From Vanessa cardui (taxonomy: Eukaryota; Arthropoda; Insecta; Lepidoptera; Nymphalidae): a DNA stretch of 64,000 nucleotides. Of the stretch, positions 1-10,891 are shown piece after piece. The translations under genes and the position numbers were made by a program. Positions within the stretch are counted from its first letter, which is position 1, and each line of letters starts with the position of its first letter. The notes below the pieces were generated by a model that was not told where the DNA came from, ran no database searches, and was given only the letters and a program-made list of their open reading frames with translations. The stretch spans positions 7,708,001 to 7,772,000 of the forward strand of contig NC_061153.1 of the NCBI RefSeq assembly GCF_905220365.1, in the 5' to 3' direction.

Positions 1-539
1 AATAATGGCGAACTGTCGTGTTCGAAATTGTGATTCGAAACTTGTTGCTCCAGGGCGGTCATACCTTCCTCGACTTTATTAATTCTATTATTGAACTCAC
101 TCATAGTTGAGTTCAATTTCGCCATTTCTTGGCGAGATGTCGCCATTTCGAGCCGAAGAAGTCTTATTTCCTGCACCAGGGTTTTATCGGCGCTGGTTTC
201 TCCCATGTCTGCATCTAACTATTCCTCCGCTGGATTTACATTTAAGCTTAGAGGACTCTCAGTGGAAGTAGTTGGCTTAGTTTTACTGCTGTCAGTGTTA
301 CGATTCACTGTATTGCCTTATTCTGCACAACTTCGACAGAACCATTTGGCTGATATGCGAGAGTTAGGGCTTATGTTAGTACATCCTCGACGGAATACTG
401 AGGTACACTTGCAACATTTCACGCCATCTGTTGGTGACAGGAATTTTCCACATTGATAACACTTGTTAGCCATAGTATGTGATATACTAATATTGTAAGC
501 TGTATCTAACAGATGTCGCTGTAAATCAGTTTTAACCAT
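1..539 (-). pseudogene. LINE ORF1 fragment, PHD-like zinc finger plus coiled coil
   Basis: This is the 5' part of a gag-like ORF1 of a non-LTR retrotransposon on the minus strand. The frame opens at the ATG at 537-539. Residues about 25-73 form a cysteine-rich finger (KCYQC, KCCKC, GC, WFCRSC) spaced like a PHD finger, but the position normally held by His carries Arg (FRRGC). In-frame stops follow: TAA at 318-320 and a TAG near 211. Between and after them the same frame still codes for a Ser/Thr-rich linker and a heptad-like helix (MATSRQEMAKLNSTMSEF) that runs off the window edge. PHD plus coiled-coil ORF1 proteins are known in CR1/Zenon-type LINEs, where they bind the element RNA. Two stops and the lost His mean this copy is dead. 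The clade is inferred from domain type only. Confidence 0.6.
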
Positions 540-765
540 AATATCTATAATTTAATCCAAATAATATCGCACTGTTCTTTGTAAATATATATTTGTAATT
601 TACACTTTCATTTTAAGTTATTGCACTTCACTAATATGCGTATGCGTTAATGTAACAAAAATATGTTTATTAAACACTTTTTATAAACAAACTATTGTCT
701 TTTTTTATTTTTAATACAATTTTATAATAGGATTACTTGTCACTGCCGTCCAATTTGCACCACTT

Positions 766-1110
766 TTTCAACCGACTTCCAAAAGGAGGAGGTTATCAAT
801 TCGTCTGTATTTTTTTTTTTTTTTTTTTTTTTATGTTTGTTACCTCATAACTTTTCACTGGGTGGACCGATATTGATAATTTTTTTTTGTTTGAAAGGTA
901 GTGCTTCCCGTGGGGTCCCATTTTTTTTATTTTTTTTTCCGATGATGGTATCCATGTGAAAACGACATAAGTCTTAAATTTGCATTATGTATATGCGCGA
1001 CAAATAGGTGAATAACTGAAAATCACGTTAACCAATTTTGATAATTCTTTTTTTATTATAAAATATATACTTCAAGGGTAATTTGGTGAAAGTTTGGTAA
1101 GGTTCTGAGC
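766..1110. repeat. Lepidopteran interspersed repeat (AACCGACTTC type)
   Basis: The stretch begins AACCGACTTCC, carries a run of about 22 T, and continues with phrases such as TTACCTCATAACTTTT and GGTAGTGCTTCCCGTGG. I recognise these from memory as part of a high-copy repeat in moth and butterfly genomes. It shares the AACCGACTTC terminus with the foldback element at 1867-2462, so both may be parts of one family. No coding potential is seen. Confidence 0.5.
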
Positions 1111-1275
1111 ACAGGATCCATGACAAAGTAACGGAACGGAAGGGAACGGAACAATTCTGAGGAGCACGTTAGCGATACTCGGTCGAATCTTTTATTTATA
1201 GGTTATTTGGATATTTGAATCACCTTCCGTAATGTGGTTATGTTTATGTAATTATCATAGTCGAATATTATAATC

Positions 1276-1520
1276 AACTAGCTACCCACCCCGGCTTCGC
1301 ACGGGTGCAATACTGATACTAAATATACTACAGAATTTGTTTATATACGACATCACATCGCAAACTTCTAAAATTATCAGTGTTTCTTTACTATATTGTT
1401 CATGTTTTATATACACAAACCTTCCCCTTGAATCACACTATCTTTTAAAAAAAATCCGTTGCGTAGATTTAAAGATATAGGGACAGAGAAAGCGACTTTG
1501 TTTTATACTATGTAGTGATG
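1276..1520. repeat. Interspersed repeat with CCCGGCTTCGCACGGGT hairpin
   Basis: A common insect repeat is recognisable from the palindromic motif CCCGGCTTCGCACGGGT near 1290-1306, followed by a conserved body ending GCGACTTTGTTTTATACTATG at about 1490-1515. I cannot assign it to a superfamily from sequence alone. It contains no ORF of note and behaves as a short non-autonomous element. Confidence 0.45.
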
Positions 1521-1866
1521 GAACTCCTATACGGCTCGCAGTTAGGGTGCGATATGGGGCAGAATTTCTTACTATCTTTAATCAAATTTTGTGTATGTGA
1601 TGTGATGTCATATAATGTACGAAATATAGTTGGTCTTTTTCAAAGTTTTTTTGCTGAGTTCGATTACAGCTCTTTCGAGGGATCCTTGTAGTTTACGCCG
1701 CGTGACGTATTAAATCCGCATTTTCGAAAGTCTATTTTTGCTTTATTCGCAAGTTTCCTTTGAAATTGTCCTCGAAGTAGTTTCTGACTCATATAAACGG
1801 AACGTTTAATCTATCCATATTAAAAAAAAATAGTTAGTCAACATCAGCTTCACTTAAAATCAAAAA
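1521..1866. other. Non-coding, nothing recognised
   Basis: Unannotated AT-rich DNA between two repeats. I see no ORF with a recognisable product, no RNA gene and no clear repeat structure. It may belong to the interior of a larger degenerate element bounded by AACCGACTTC ends at 766 and 2462. Confidence 0.5.
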
Positions 1867-2462
1867 ATAAATAAAATTTTAACAAAAAGAAAAACCGACT
1901 TCAAACAAAACACTATTTTAAAACAAATGAATATGCACGAAAAAGTAATAAAAATAATTGCGTATTCAACATATTTTTTAGAGTCTTCCTAAGTTAAATG
2001 AAATGAAAAATATTAGACTACTTAAAAGTCGATTAACGATTATATCATGTAGTTATAATTATTGTTATATTTGGAGTCGGTGTCAGCCAATAAAACCCTA
2101 CAGTATATCTATCAAAAAACAATACGAGAATACTTTGACAAATATGTTTTTTACAAATTACCTTTTACACAATAATATACTGGATCAATCAAGGGGCTCG
2201 TATCGCTTCTTTCTTTTGATTGTTGGGGCAAGGGCACCGTGGCTGACACCGGCTCCAAATATACCAATAACTATAACTACATGATACAATCGTTAATCGA
2301 CTTTTAAGTAGTCTAATATTTTTCATTTCATTTAACTTAGGAAGACTCTAAAAAATATGTTGAATACGCAATTATTTTTATTACTTTTTCGTGCATATTC
2401 ATTTGTTTTAAAATAGTGTTTTGTTTGAAGTCGGTTTTTCTTTTTGTTAAAATTTTATTTAT
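1867..2462. mobile_element. Foldback element with 222-bp terminal inverted repeats
   Basis: The segments 1867-2088 and 2241-2462 are reverse complements of one another, with only a few mismatches near the inner ends. They are equal in length and flank a 152-bp loop. The outer ends read ATAAATAAAATTTTAAC and the arms contain AAAAACCGACTTC. A transcript or single strand would fold into a hairpin of over 200 base pairs. No transposase is encoded; the small ORF across the loop has no recognisable domain and simply reads through the arms. The structure is that of a non-autonomous foldback element. No target duplication could be fixed because both flanks are AT-rich. Confidence 0.8.
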
Positions 2463-3150
2463 CCTTATTCAAACTGTAGGAGCAACAACACAACATTCGT
2501 ATTTCGTACGTACGCGTACCCGGCGCGGCGATCACCCGCTGGGTCGTAGATGACATCACACGACGGAACGCCGCTTGTAACAAAATTATTCTACAACCGC
2601 AACTTCAAAGTCCCATAACCAATTATGTTTTAGTAAACAGATATGTTATTAACGTGCAAAAAGTGAAGACTAGAAAACGTCCTAATTGTGACATTTGCCT
2701 TTAGTCGTTTTACGTAGTATTTTTATTTCTTAAGATATTTTATCGATTCTTTCACGTGTTTGTTTTATTTTATCTAAATTTTTATGATGTATAAATAAAA
2801 AAAAATAGTAAACTTCTTCATTCTAAATACCAGTACCACTAGTACGAGTTTGACAAGTTAACTATAAATTATTTTACTTTCGCAGTTTTCGACATTTTGC
2901 TAGTACGGGTTACATTATTAAATTATTTAACCAAGTATTTTGATGTTTTCGTTAATTTCTTATCGAGTTGGAATTGTAATTCAATTTATTTAGCTGGGAG
3001 CCAGTGAGTGCTCATTTTGAAAATTAACTATCAAATACGGAAAACAATATTATATTAGCTAAAATCTTTATATCATTAATGATAATTGCCTTAGAACAAA
3101 GTTATTAAGTATTTGTACATGTGAAGAAGAAATATTTTATTGTTTTAAAT
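2463..3150. other. Non-coding stretch with a short GC-rich island
   Basis: No gene was found. Most of the stretch is AT-rich, but about 2505-2580 is markedly GC- and CpG-rich (CGTACGTACGCGTACC, GGCGCGGCGATC). This could be a relic LTR or promoter, but no ORF, TATA box or repeat boundary can be tied to it. Confidence 0.45.
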
Positions 3151-3220
3151 ATTATATATATATTCTTTATTGCACTAAAAAGACATTACAGAAAATAATA
3201 AAATAGAAAAAACATGAGCA

Positions 3221-3267
3221 AAGGCGGACTTATCTCTAAAAGAGATCTCTTCCAGTCAACCTATGGA
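3221..3267 (-). promoter_or_regulatory. LINE D1 3'-end hairpin (probable RT recognition element)
   Basis: On the plus strand this reads AAGGCGGACTTATCTCT, then AAA, then AGAGATCTCTTCCAG. Segments 3232-3237 and 3241-3246 form a perfect 6-bp stem with a 3-nt loop. The same block, with changed but still paired stem bases, lies at the 3' end of D2 and D3. In several LINEs a 3' UTR stem-loop is what the reverse transcriptase recognises to start target-primed synthesis; that role is inferred here. Confidence 0.7.
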
Positions 3268-3510
3268 GGTGAGTGATAAGAGTCAATCAGCGGGCAATGT
3301 AGTGCAGACTAAAATAAGATAGATTTGATATATTTATATATAATGGATAGCAAATAAAAATATACTTCTATTTATTACACACATAATTACTTATAAAAAA
3401 ATATTTATATAAATACACATTCATACACATATATATAATATATATATACATATATAGATATATATAGATATATATAATATACATAGATACACACGTATTA
3501 ATATCAAAGT

Positions 3511-6455
3511 TTATGATGAAGGGTAAACTTGTGTCAGGAAATGCTGTCTTAATCGTTTTTTAAACATATCGATAGTAGTACTGTCCTGTATGTATTTAGG
3601 AAGTTTGTTCCATAGTAGCGGAGCTCGTACTGTGAACGACTGAAGTCGAAATTTGCTGTTACTCCGAGGCACATCGAACATCATAGTGATACAAGAACGC
3701 CTGGAGCGGGTTGAAGGAGGAAGCAGGTTGAGGCGGGAGCTGAGGTATTCAGGAATATTAGGGTTTGTGAGAATATTGAAAAGGACCGAAAGGATGCGCA
3801 TATCACGGCGAAATCGAATAGGCAGCCATTTAAGTTGAGCGCGGAAAAGAGACACATGGTCGTACTTACGTAGCCCGAAAATAAAGCGAATAGCAAGATT
3901 TTGTAAGCGCTCTAACTTATTAAGCTGTTCCTCTGTCACATCCAGAAAGCAAACATCAGCGTAGTCGAGAATAGGGAGAAGAAGAGATTGAGCGAGCATA
4001 ATTTTGGTGTTGAAAGGGAGAAAATATTGGAGACGTCTGAGAGAGTGAAACGTGAAATGCATACGTTTACTAACATCGTTGAGATGAGACGTCCAAGACA
4101 TGTTGCAGTCAATGATCAGGCCCAAGTTTTTTACATTATCATGATAGGCTATTGGAACCCCAGCATACTTGATACAGGGCACAGATGGCCAGTCAATTTT
4201 ACTTCTTAGCCTACTGCTACCAATGATCATTGCTTGTGATTTGGCAGGGTTAACCAGTAAGCCAAAAGATTTGGCCCATAACTGAACAGCCAAGAGGTCT
4301 TCGTTTAGGCAGTCAACAGTCTCAGACAACTCACACAACTGACAATGACGATACAGCTGTAAGTCATCTGCATACAGATGAAAGGGAGAAGAGATGACAC
4401 GTGAAATGTTATTAATGAAAACAGAAAAGAGAAGTGGAGAGAGTATGCCGCCTTGAGGAACACCGGCAGATAAGTTAGACCAATCAGACGATGAATTTTC
4501 TGTTTTCACGCACTGCCGGCGCCCGAAAAGATAAGAGTGAAACCAATCAATGGTAGAGGAAGAAATATTAACCGCTCGGAGGGTACCAAGAAGAATGTCA
4601 AGATCTACAGAGTTAAAAGCACTATTAAAGTCTAACAGAACAATTACAGTAAGCTTGGTGTTATCCATAGCATACCGAATGTCCTCGGCTATATTCAGCA
4701 GTGCTCCAACGGTGCTGTGTGAAGGACGGAAACCGGATTGGAAAGGACACATGATGTTGATGGTAAAGTAGGAGTACAGTTGTTTGTGAACTATAGATTC
4801 TAGGACTTTTGATAGAATAGGCAGTATAGATATGGGACGGTATTGAGAACAAGAGGAAGGATTGGAGGTCTTCGGTAGCGGGATAACGTAGGCGTTCTTC
4901 CAGAGTGTTGGGAAGATATTGCACGAAAGTGAGAAATTAATAATGTGAGTGATCACAGGTGCAATATCCTCCAGCACAGAAAGTATCATATCCAGGCTAA
5001 GATTATCGCTACCGATGGCTTTTGTGGAGATAGATCGGACATTCCTCTTAACAGTTTCCTCCGAGACTGGTTCAAAAGTGAAAGGGGGCAGGTCTGGTGG
5101 AACAAGATTAGATAGATACGAAAGTGTAGCAGACTTAGTGTCAGGATCTAATGTTATAGGTGGCGTGCTGAAGTACTGATTTAGTTCATTGAGGTCCACG
5201 GTAGTTTGAAAGCTATCCGTGGTTTTGCCCACACCTAATGACCGTAAGAATCCCCAAACTTGCGCTTGGGAAGTATTCTGAAGTCTACTGTGAATATAGC
5301 GGCGTTTAGCATCCCTACACATTCTGTTGCAGATGTTACGAAGTTTTTGTATTCGTCAAGATTTTCCTTTGATGGTAGTTTTTTATGTCGAGCTTTTGCT
5401 CTGTCACGTTTAGCAATAGTTCTTCTGATCACTGGCGTTAACCAGGGAGCAGGTGCATGTTTCATCCGTACTGGTCGAGCGGGTGCATGTTTATCAAATA
5501 TTCTAATCAGCTCAGTAGTTAGTGATTCAACCATGGCATTAATATCATTAGCTGATAATAGTGACGACCAGTCAATACATTTCACATCCTCTCTCAAACG
5601 ATCCAGGTCCATATGCTTAAAATCGCGCAGAAGATAAATTTTGCCTCTAACCTTTGTAGGACGCACTTTGTAAGTGAGGAAAATCAAATCGTGGTACGAG
5701 AATGGAGCAGTCATTTGACCGTGGGAGGAAACAAAATTAGGGTTAGAGACGACAATTACATCAATTAGAGTTGGTCTACTGTTGGGAAAATAGTGTGTCG
5801 CAGAGGACATGGGGAGAATGTTTAAATTAAGTGATGACGTTAGCGTTTTTAACTTTTGTGCTCTAGAATTATTCTTTAATATACAAGTGTTTAAGTCGCC
5901 CATACATATGACATGGTCATACACAGGGACGAGATTTTCCAGAACACCTTCTAATATGTCAAAATAGTTAATTTTATCATTTGGACAGTATAATACCCCC
6001 AGCAGAATCTTTTTATGGTGTAAAACTATCTCCAGGAAAAGATACTCCAGGAATCCTTTTGTTTCTGAGGAGGAAAGAGAAACTACTCGGGCAGGAATGT
6101 CACTGCGAAGGTAAATCCCAACGCCACCCCCACCCTGATCAGTGCGGTCATTACGGAAAAACTGGTAGCCTGGAAGAGCACAAATAGTAGATGTAATCGA
6201 CGGTTTTAACCAGGTTTCAGACACCAGAATTCCGTCAACCACGCCGTTGCTGAAGGAAGTGAGAAGATCGGAATAGTGAGCAACTAAGCTCTGCGCGTTA
6301 ATATGCACTAAGGATAGGAGATTAGGATTATTAAATATTTTTGGCAGCTTCACTTCAAGTGGTTCTGAGTCCGATGACGAGGTGTTGCTACTACTACTCG
6401 AGATACTCAAGAATTCATCTGACGAGCAAGAAAAATATTCTTCATCTAAAATCAT
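3511..6455 (-). pseudogene. LINE D1 ORF2: endonuclease-reverse transcriptase, one frameshift
   Basis: This is the replication protein of LINE D1. The first reading frame (6455-5235) holds an AP-type endonuclease with motifs NAQSL, SETWLKPS, GGGGVGIYL, MGDLNT and SYHDL, which nick the target DNA. The second (5322-3511, 603 aa) holds the reverse transcriptase: YRPISILP, FQSGFRPSHST, LLDFNSAFNSVD near residue 230, AGVPQGGILSP near 286, and the catalytic YADD at 317-320. The frames overlap by 88 bases. Coding similarity jumps from the first to the second near 5340-5345, within a short A run, so a single one-base indel separates two otherwise open halves. All catalytic motifs persist, so the break is probably recent or a sequencing error in a homopolymer. 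Confidence 0.85.
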
Positions 6456-7015
6456 TAAACTTAAAATATATACTTATATCAATTATAATATAAATAAAAA
6501 TAATATAAAGTAAATAAATATAAAATAATAATAATAATAAATACAAACAAAAAAATAAATAAATAACAACTAATTCGAAACACAAACCTCAGGCATAAGT
6601 TGACTGAAAAAAAAATGATTTTACACTTCAAAATGAACACAACTAAAACAAACAAAAAATAAAGAAAGGTTTAAATTTAAGATATAACAAGTTAGTAGAT
6701 ATAAATGAAAACTATAGAAAAAACAAAAAATAAAAAGAATAAAAATTAACAGATAATCTTACGGCTCAAAAGACTCGAATCCAGACTTAAAAACAATGAC
6801 GTTTGACATTCAACATTGAGTTGTTAGTTGTCACTCTTTAACAATATTAAGATAAGGTAGTAAAAAAATAAAATTATAAAATTCATTTATAAAGTAAAAT
6901 AGTTAAAAACATAAAATAAACAAAACGGAAATTAACTATACCCTGCAATGCAAACGTCAGTATCATCGTCATATAAACCGACTAAATTTAAATGTAACCT
7001 ACAAAGTACCGGAGT
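6456..7015. other. LINE D1 spacer between ORF1 and ORF2
   Basis: This is 560 bp of very AT-rich, A-run-rich DNA (plus strand) inside LINE D1 with no ORF of note. The gap between ORF1 and ORF2 is longer than in most LINEs. It could hold a re-initiation signal for ORF2 or simply be expanded simple sequence. Confidence 0.55.
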
Positions 7016-7696
7016 TCACTTGTTGCCCTTTGGATACTGGGCGACTAATTGTTTGAGCTCGGACAATGCAGAAATCTTCTTACGAGAGTTGTCGGGAAGA
7101 AGGATGATTATTTCGCCTTCTGCTGACCAGCACTTCTTCATCCCAAAGTGTTTGCGAGCTTCTATGAAGATACTTTGACGGGCCTTTGTCAGGAATTCTG
7201 AGAGAGTTATTTTAGAACCCCTGAGTGCCGTCTTGGCATTCCATACTCTGGAGCGAAAGCGTACGGAGGCAAATCGAACTAAGATAGGCCGGGAAGCATC
7301 CCTCTTCACCCCCAAGCGATGGCAGGAGTCAATTAGTTCAGGTGTAGCATCAGACAACTTCAAATGGCCGGTTAATACCCCTAGTGTTTTCTTGAGGACG
7401 TCTTCACCTTGTTCCTCTTTGACACCATGGAAGAGAAGAACCTTCCTGCGACTGTGAGTCTCCATGCGATCCAAACCCATGGCGATAAGCTCTATTTGGG
7501 CCTTAAGTAGGCCCAAAGATTTCCATACAAGGGACTTAAATGCGTAGAACTCGGCGGATAGCGACTTAATTGTAGGATTAGTAGAAGTAGAGGCGCTGGC
7601 TGGTATTAAGTTCTTTTCAAACTCACCCATCCTCTGGCTAAACATTGAAGAAAGTTCCTCCATACTTTTGACCAGCTGTTCAACAGGAGTGTCCAT
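7016..7696 (-). CDS. LINE D1 ORF1 protein, L1-ORF1-like RNA-binding protein
   Basis: An intact 226-residue frame sits 5' of ORF2 on the minus strand. Residues 1-85 are helical and probably form a coiled coil (VEQLVKSMEELSSMF). About 85-160 resemble the RRM-like domain of L1 ORF1 proteins (RKVLLFHGVKEE, CHRLG, RPILVRFAS, RVWNAK). About 165-215 resemble the C-terminal domain (LSEFLTKARQSIF, PDNSRKKI). Such proteins coat LINE RNA as trimers and act as nucleic-acid chaperones. The start is the first ATG of the open frame. It is complete and undamaged, unlike ORF2. The assignment rests on motif resemblance, not on a database search. Confidence 0.8.
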   Translation of the reverse strand: MDTPVEQLVKSMEELSSMFSQRMGEFEKNLIPASASTSTNPTIKSLSAEFYAFKSLVWKSLGLLKAQIELIAMGLDRMETHSRRKVLLFHGVKEEQGEDVLKKTLGVLTGHLKLSDATPELIDSCHRLGVKRDASRPILVRFASVRFRSRVWNAKTALRGSKITLSEFLTKARQSIFIEARKHFGMKKCWSAEGEIIILLPDNSRKKISALSELKQLVAQYPKGNK

Positions 7697-7740
7697 TTTT
7701 TAGTGTTGAAAACTTGTGTGTGAGTGTAGTGATAGCCTAC

Positions 7741-8664
7741 TTATACGAAAGTAATGTAAATTTTAAAACATATGTACTTTTGCAATAAATAAAAATTAAA
7801 TAAAAATAGAGCTTCGAAATGTATGTCTGTCTTTTTCCACGTCTACCCGCCAAAAAAAAAAGCAAAAAAAAAAATGATTATATATATAACCTAATTACAT
7901 AATATGATACAACCGCAAGGTGAGTAAATTTAAAATTTATTTTAATAGCAGGCATAAATGACAACTGTAAAGATATTTATGTAATTTAATAATATTTTAT
8001 TATTTAATAATATTTTATTATTAAATTACTTAAACTAGAGAATAAAATTTTAGAACAGAATATATATTTGTTATTTGTGCCTTTCGGTTAAATGAGTATA
8101 TTCGAAAACATACTTTACTTATTTTTATTATATTCATTGGTGGAAGTTGAAAATGTGTTGTAGACATAATGGAGGTAATGCATAGTATTATTAATCGACT
8201 ATTAATCTTTAGTGTAAACATCTTTAAATGAAATAAATTTATTTTTCAGGCTATCAGTGTATCAATCCTTTATTTGGAGCAGCTAAGCTATTAATGATGA
8301 TTTGGTGCAGGCAGACAACATCCAAGAAACATGTGGCCATGCATTAAAATGCAATCTACATATCCATATAATTAATTTTCTTATTATTTAATTGTAATAA
8401 TATATATATTAAGAAAAATTGATTTATCCCTTTATTTAGTATCTTTTATTTTGTGTTACTGCCATGGTTTTATAAAATAATTTTGAATTAAGAATGATTA
8501 AAAATTTCTTCATAATTTTATAAGAAAAATCTATAAATAAATATGAATACTCTTGACTACAGTCGTTTGTTTTGAACACTAATAAATATCCAATTTCAAA
8601 AACATTATCATTGCTTAATAATATACTATGTTGTTGTTATTCATACTTTTTCAATTAATGGGTA
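7741..8664. other. AT-rich non-coding stretch
   Basis: No recognised element covers this stretch. It contains poly-A runs near 7850-7875, a short direct repeat of AATAATATTTTATTATT around 7987-8020, and a possible exon-like segment at 8250-8347 (listed separately). Otherwise I see nothing in it. Confidence 0.5.
8250..8347 (+). other. Possible terminal exon of an unknown gene (weak)
   Basis: A pyrimidine-rich acceptor (ATTTATTTTTCAG, ending 8249) precedes a 32-codon open stretch (GYQCINPLFGAAKLLMMIW) that ends at a TAA at 8345-8347. Base composition is less AT-rich than the surroundings. No similarity is recognised and the segment is short, so chance is a fair alternative. It is listed because it is the only exon-like signal outside mobile elements. 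Confidence 0.2.
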
Positions 8665-8862
8665 CATTAAAACAAAAATCAAAATATACTTTATTCAAGT
8701 GGGCTTTTTCAAGCACTTTTGAATCGTCATATAACAATTAAGTGAAGCTACCACCGGTTCGGAAAGTAGATTCTACCGAGAAGAACCGGCAAGAAACTCG
8801 GTAGTTACTCTTTTTCAACATTTAAAAAAATAGTCATGTTAGTAAATACAATTATTTAAATT
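8665..8862 (-). mobile_element. LINE-Z 3' UTR (piece 1 of a dismembered LINE)
   Basis: The segment carries the 3' end of a LINE family seen twice more in the window (19803-20031 and 45026-45184). Read on the minus strand it has AAGAGTAACTACCGAG, TTCTTGCCGGTTCTTC, GAACCGGTGGTAGCTTC and ends GAATAAAGTATATTTTGAT. It is cut at 8862 by the Gypsy-2 insertion. The coding part of the same copy resumes on the other side at 19509, as shown by the shared 5-bp target duplication AGTAT (8863-8867 and 19504-19508). Confidence 0.75.
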
Positions 8863-8867
8863 AGTAT

Positions 8868-9201
8868 ATAAGATAGGTTATTGAGGATGCTCAAAATGAA
8901 CCACAAATTGTTTCTCTGAAAATACAAAGTTTTGTTTTATTTAACACGCCTTTACAATATCATTACAATGATCATTAAACTATTACAATTATACATTAAT
9001 CTTATCTGAAAATACAAAGAAACGACATTTAAAGTTCACTAATATCACCTCCTCTATTATATATTTTTATTTTCTGACAAAATCAAAGTTCAAAATAATC
9101 TAAACGTTATCCGTCATTCTGTCATTCAACCATCAAAATGCGCGGCAAACTGACTTTCAGTTACAGATTAAAAACGCGCGGAGCGCAGCAAATTTGGAAT
9201 A
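8868..9201 (-). repeat. Gypsy-2 3' LTR, major part
   Basis: This is a near-identical direct copy of the LTR at 19161-19494. The remaining 21 bp of the LTR lie at 14809-14829, beyond the nested I-LINE. The duplicated AATTTGGAATA (9191-9201 and 14798-14808) marks the LINE target site inside the LTR. Confidence 0.9.
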
Positions 9202-9471
9202 GATGGCAAGTTGCAACTTGCGAAGCATGTTGTTTACGAATTTATAACCTGATCGTAGAGTTTTCGCTTGCGTTAGCTTTGGTTGACACACGTGTTAGTG
9301 AGATATCTGTGTTTTTATATTAATTCTGTGTAACTTTTTTATGAATTTTCAGTGCAAATAGTTTAATTTTATGGTTTCTGGGTTTTACTAACATAATTCG
9401 GTTTCGGTAAGTGTTATTTACTTTTGATTATAGTTATAGTATATTAGTTAAGTTACAGTAGTTAGTTTATA

Positions 9472-10891
9472 ATGGATGTTGATCCACCTCCCGAACCTCC
9501 TGATCCCGGGGGTTCAGAATGTCAAACTGATCCTCCAACATCCTCTTCTCGCAAACGCTCCGGCGATAAGTCTTCTTGCTCTCCTGATTCCTCTTCAAAG
9601 AAAACAGTTATCCACCCTTCTACCGCTAGTGCCTCTATCCAGAATGTTTATGTTAATCCTTCCTTTATTGATGGCCCAAAAAGTTACACGGATGACGACA
9701 AAGGTCCCTTCATTGTCCACGTCTCTCGGGAAGTAGCTGATCCAGCTGCAGGTAATTCAATTAGAGCCATTAAATTCGGACAATTTCTTCATAAGCACAA
9801 GATTGGTTCTATTATGAATGATGGTGTCAAAAATGTTGGAAGGAACAAAATTGAAATTCAGTTTGCTTCAGCACAAGCTGCAAATAGTTTTTTAAAGAAC
9901 CCAGTCTTAGCATTGTGTAAGTATACGGCTAGCCTTCCTACTTATAACATTACCCAGAATGGGACTAATAAAAGGCATCCCAGTGGACTGGTCTATGGAG
10001 GATCTCATTGAATCAATTGAGCTTCCTCATGGATGTGGGGAAGTAATAAAATTGAGGCGTCTTAACCGGAAGACTATTAACGAAGGAGTTGTGTCTTGGG
10101 TACCAACTCAATCGGTAGTCATAACTTTTAAAGGTCAAATCCTTCCTAGCAAAATATATTCATTTCATACATCCCTTCCCGTTGAAATATACAATCTCCC
10201 CACAATAATATGTTTAAACTGTTGTCGATATGGCCACGTTCGGACTCAGTGTAGATCTACTCCCAGGTGCTTTAAATGTTCTCAATCTCATACGGGTGAT
10301 TCGTGTGAGGTTATTAAAGATAATTCTACATGTTTACATTGTTCTGGCAAACACTTTGCCACAGATAAGGATTGCCCTGAGTATTCTCGTCAGCAATCAA
10401 TTAAAATTGTAATGGCACAAGATAATGTCTCATACATGGAAGCTGCCTCTCGCTTCCCTAATGTCCGCAGATCCTATGCTGAGGTAGCAAAAGAGTTGTT
10501 CTCTGTTCCTGCATACGTCCCACCCACCCCTGGTCCTTCGAGGTCCACCCCTAGTCCTACTAAATCTTACAGACAAACCGTTGTCCGCTCTCCCTCCCCT
10601 AGACTTCCTCAAGGAAAGGGGTATGATAAACATGCCCATCAGGCCATAGTTGCCAATTGCCCCTCCTCCTCTCCTAATGGTTGCGCTCTAAACGTTCCTC
10701 AGCCTTCCCCACCTAATAATAATCCTAATTTATTGGAATTACTCACCAAAATCCTCCTAAATATCCTCAGTACATGTAATGATGTCCCATTACCGTCCAA
10801 CGTTGCCAATGATTTATCCCAGCTATTTACAATCCTTAATAATGGCCCCAATCAGATTCCTTCAATGGAACTGTCAAAGCGTCCGTCGTAA
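9472..10891 (+). pseudogene. I-LINE ORF1, gag-like CCHC protein with one frameshift
   Basis: This is the nucleic-acid-binding protein of the I-LINE. The first frame (9472 onward) gives a Pro/Ser-rich N-terminus and a conserved middle (GPFIVHVSREV, NSIRAIKFGQFLHKH). The second (to 10891) gives ELPHGCGEVIKLRRLNRK, then three zinc-knuckle-like clusters (CLNCCRYGHVRTQC, CFKCSQSHTGDSC, CLHCSGKHFATDKDC), then a Ser/Pro-rich tail. Similarity passes from the first frame to the second near 9945-9960, so one extra base separates them. ORF1 overlaps the start of ORF2 by about 50 bases. Apart from this single shift the gene looks whole. Confidence 0.85.

Larger units (their letters stand above)
3151..7740 (-). 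mobile_element. LINE D1: non-LTR retrotransposon, CR1/L2/Daphne-like
   Basis: A nearly complete two-ORF LINE lies on the minus strand. From 5' to 3' it has ORF1 (7696-7016), a 560-bp AT-rich spacer, ORF2 with endonuclease and reverse transcriptase (6455-3511), and a 3' UTR with a TA-rich microsatellite (about 3400-3490) and a conserved hairpin (3232-3246). It ends GTGCAATAAAG followed by a TA-rich tail at about 3151-3170. The 5' end is not fixed precisely. Two relatives, D2 (49809-53183) and D3 (56783-58601), share the 3' UTR design. The clade name is inferred from RT motifs such as YRPISILP and AGVPQGG and from an L1-ORF1-like first protein. Confidence 0.85.

Noticed and set aside
2003..2284. 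A 93-codon open frame as a gene
   Set aside because: It reads through both arms of the foldback element and has no domain.
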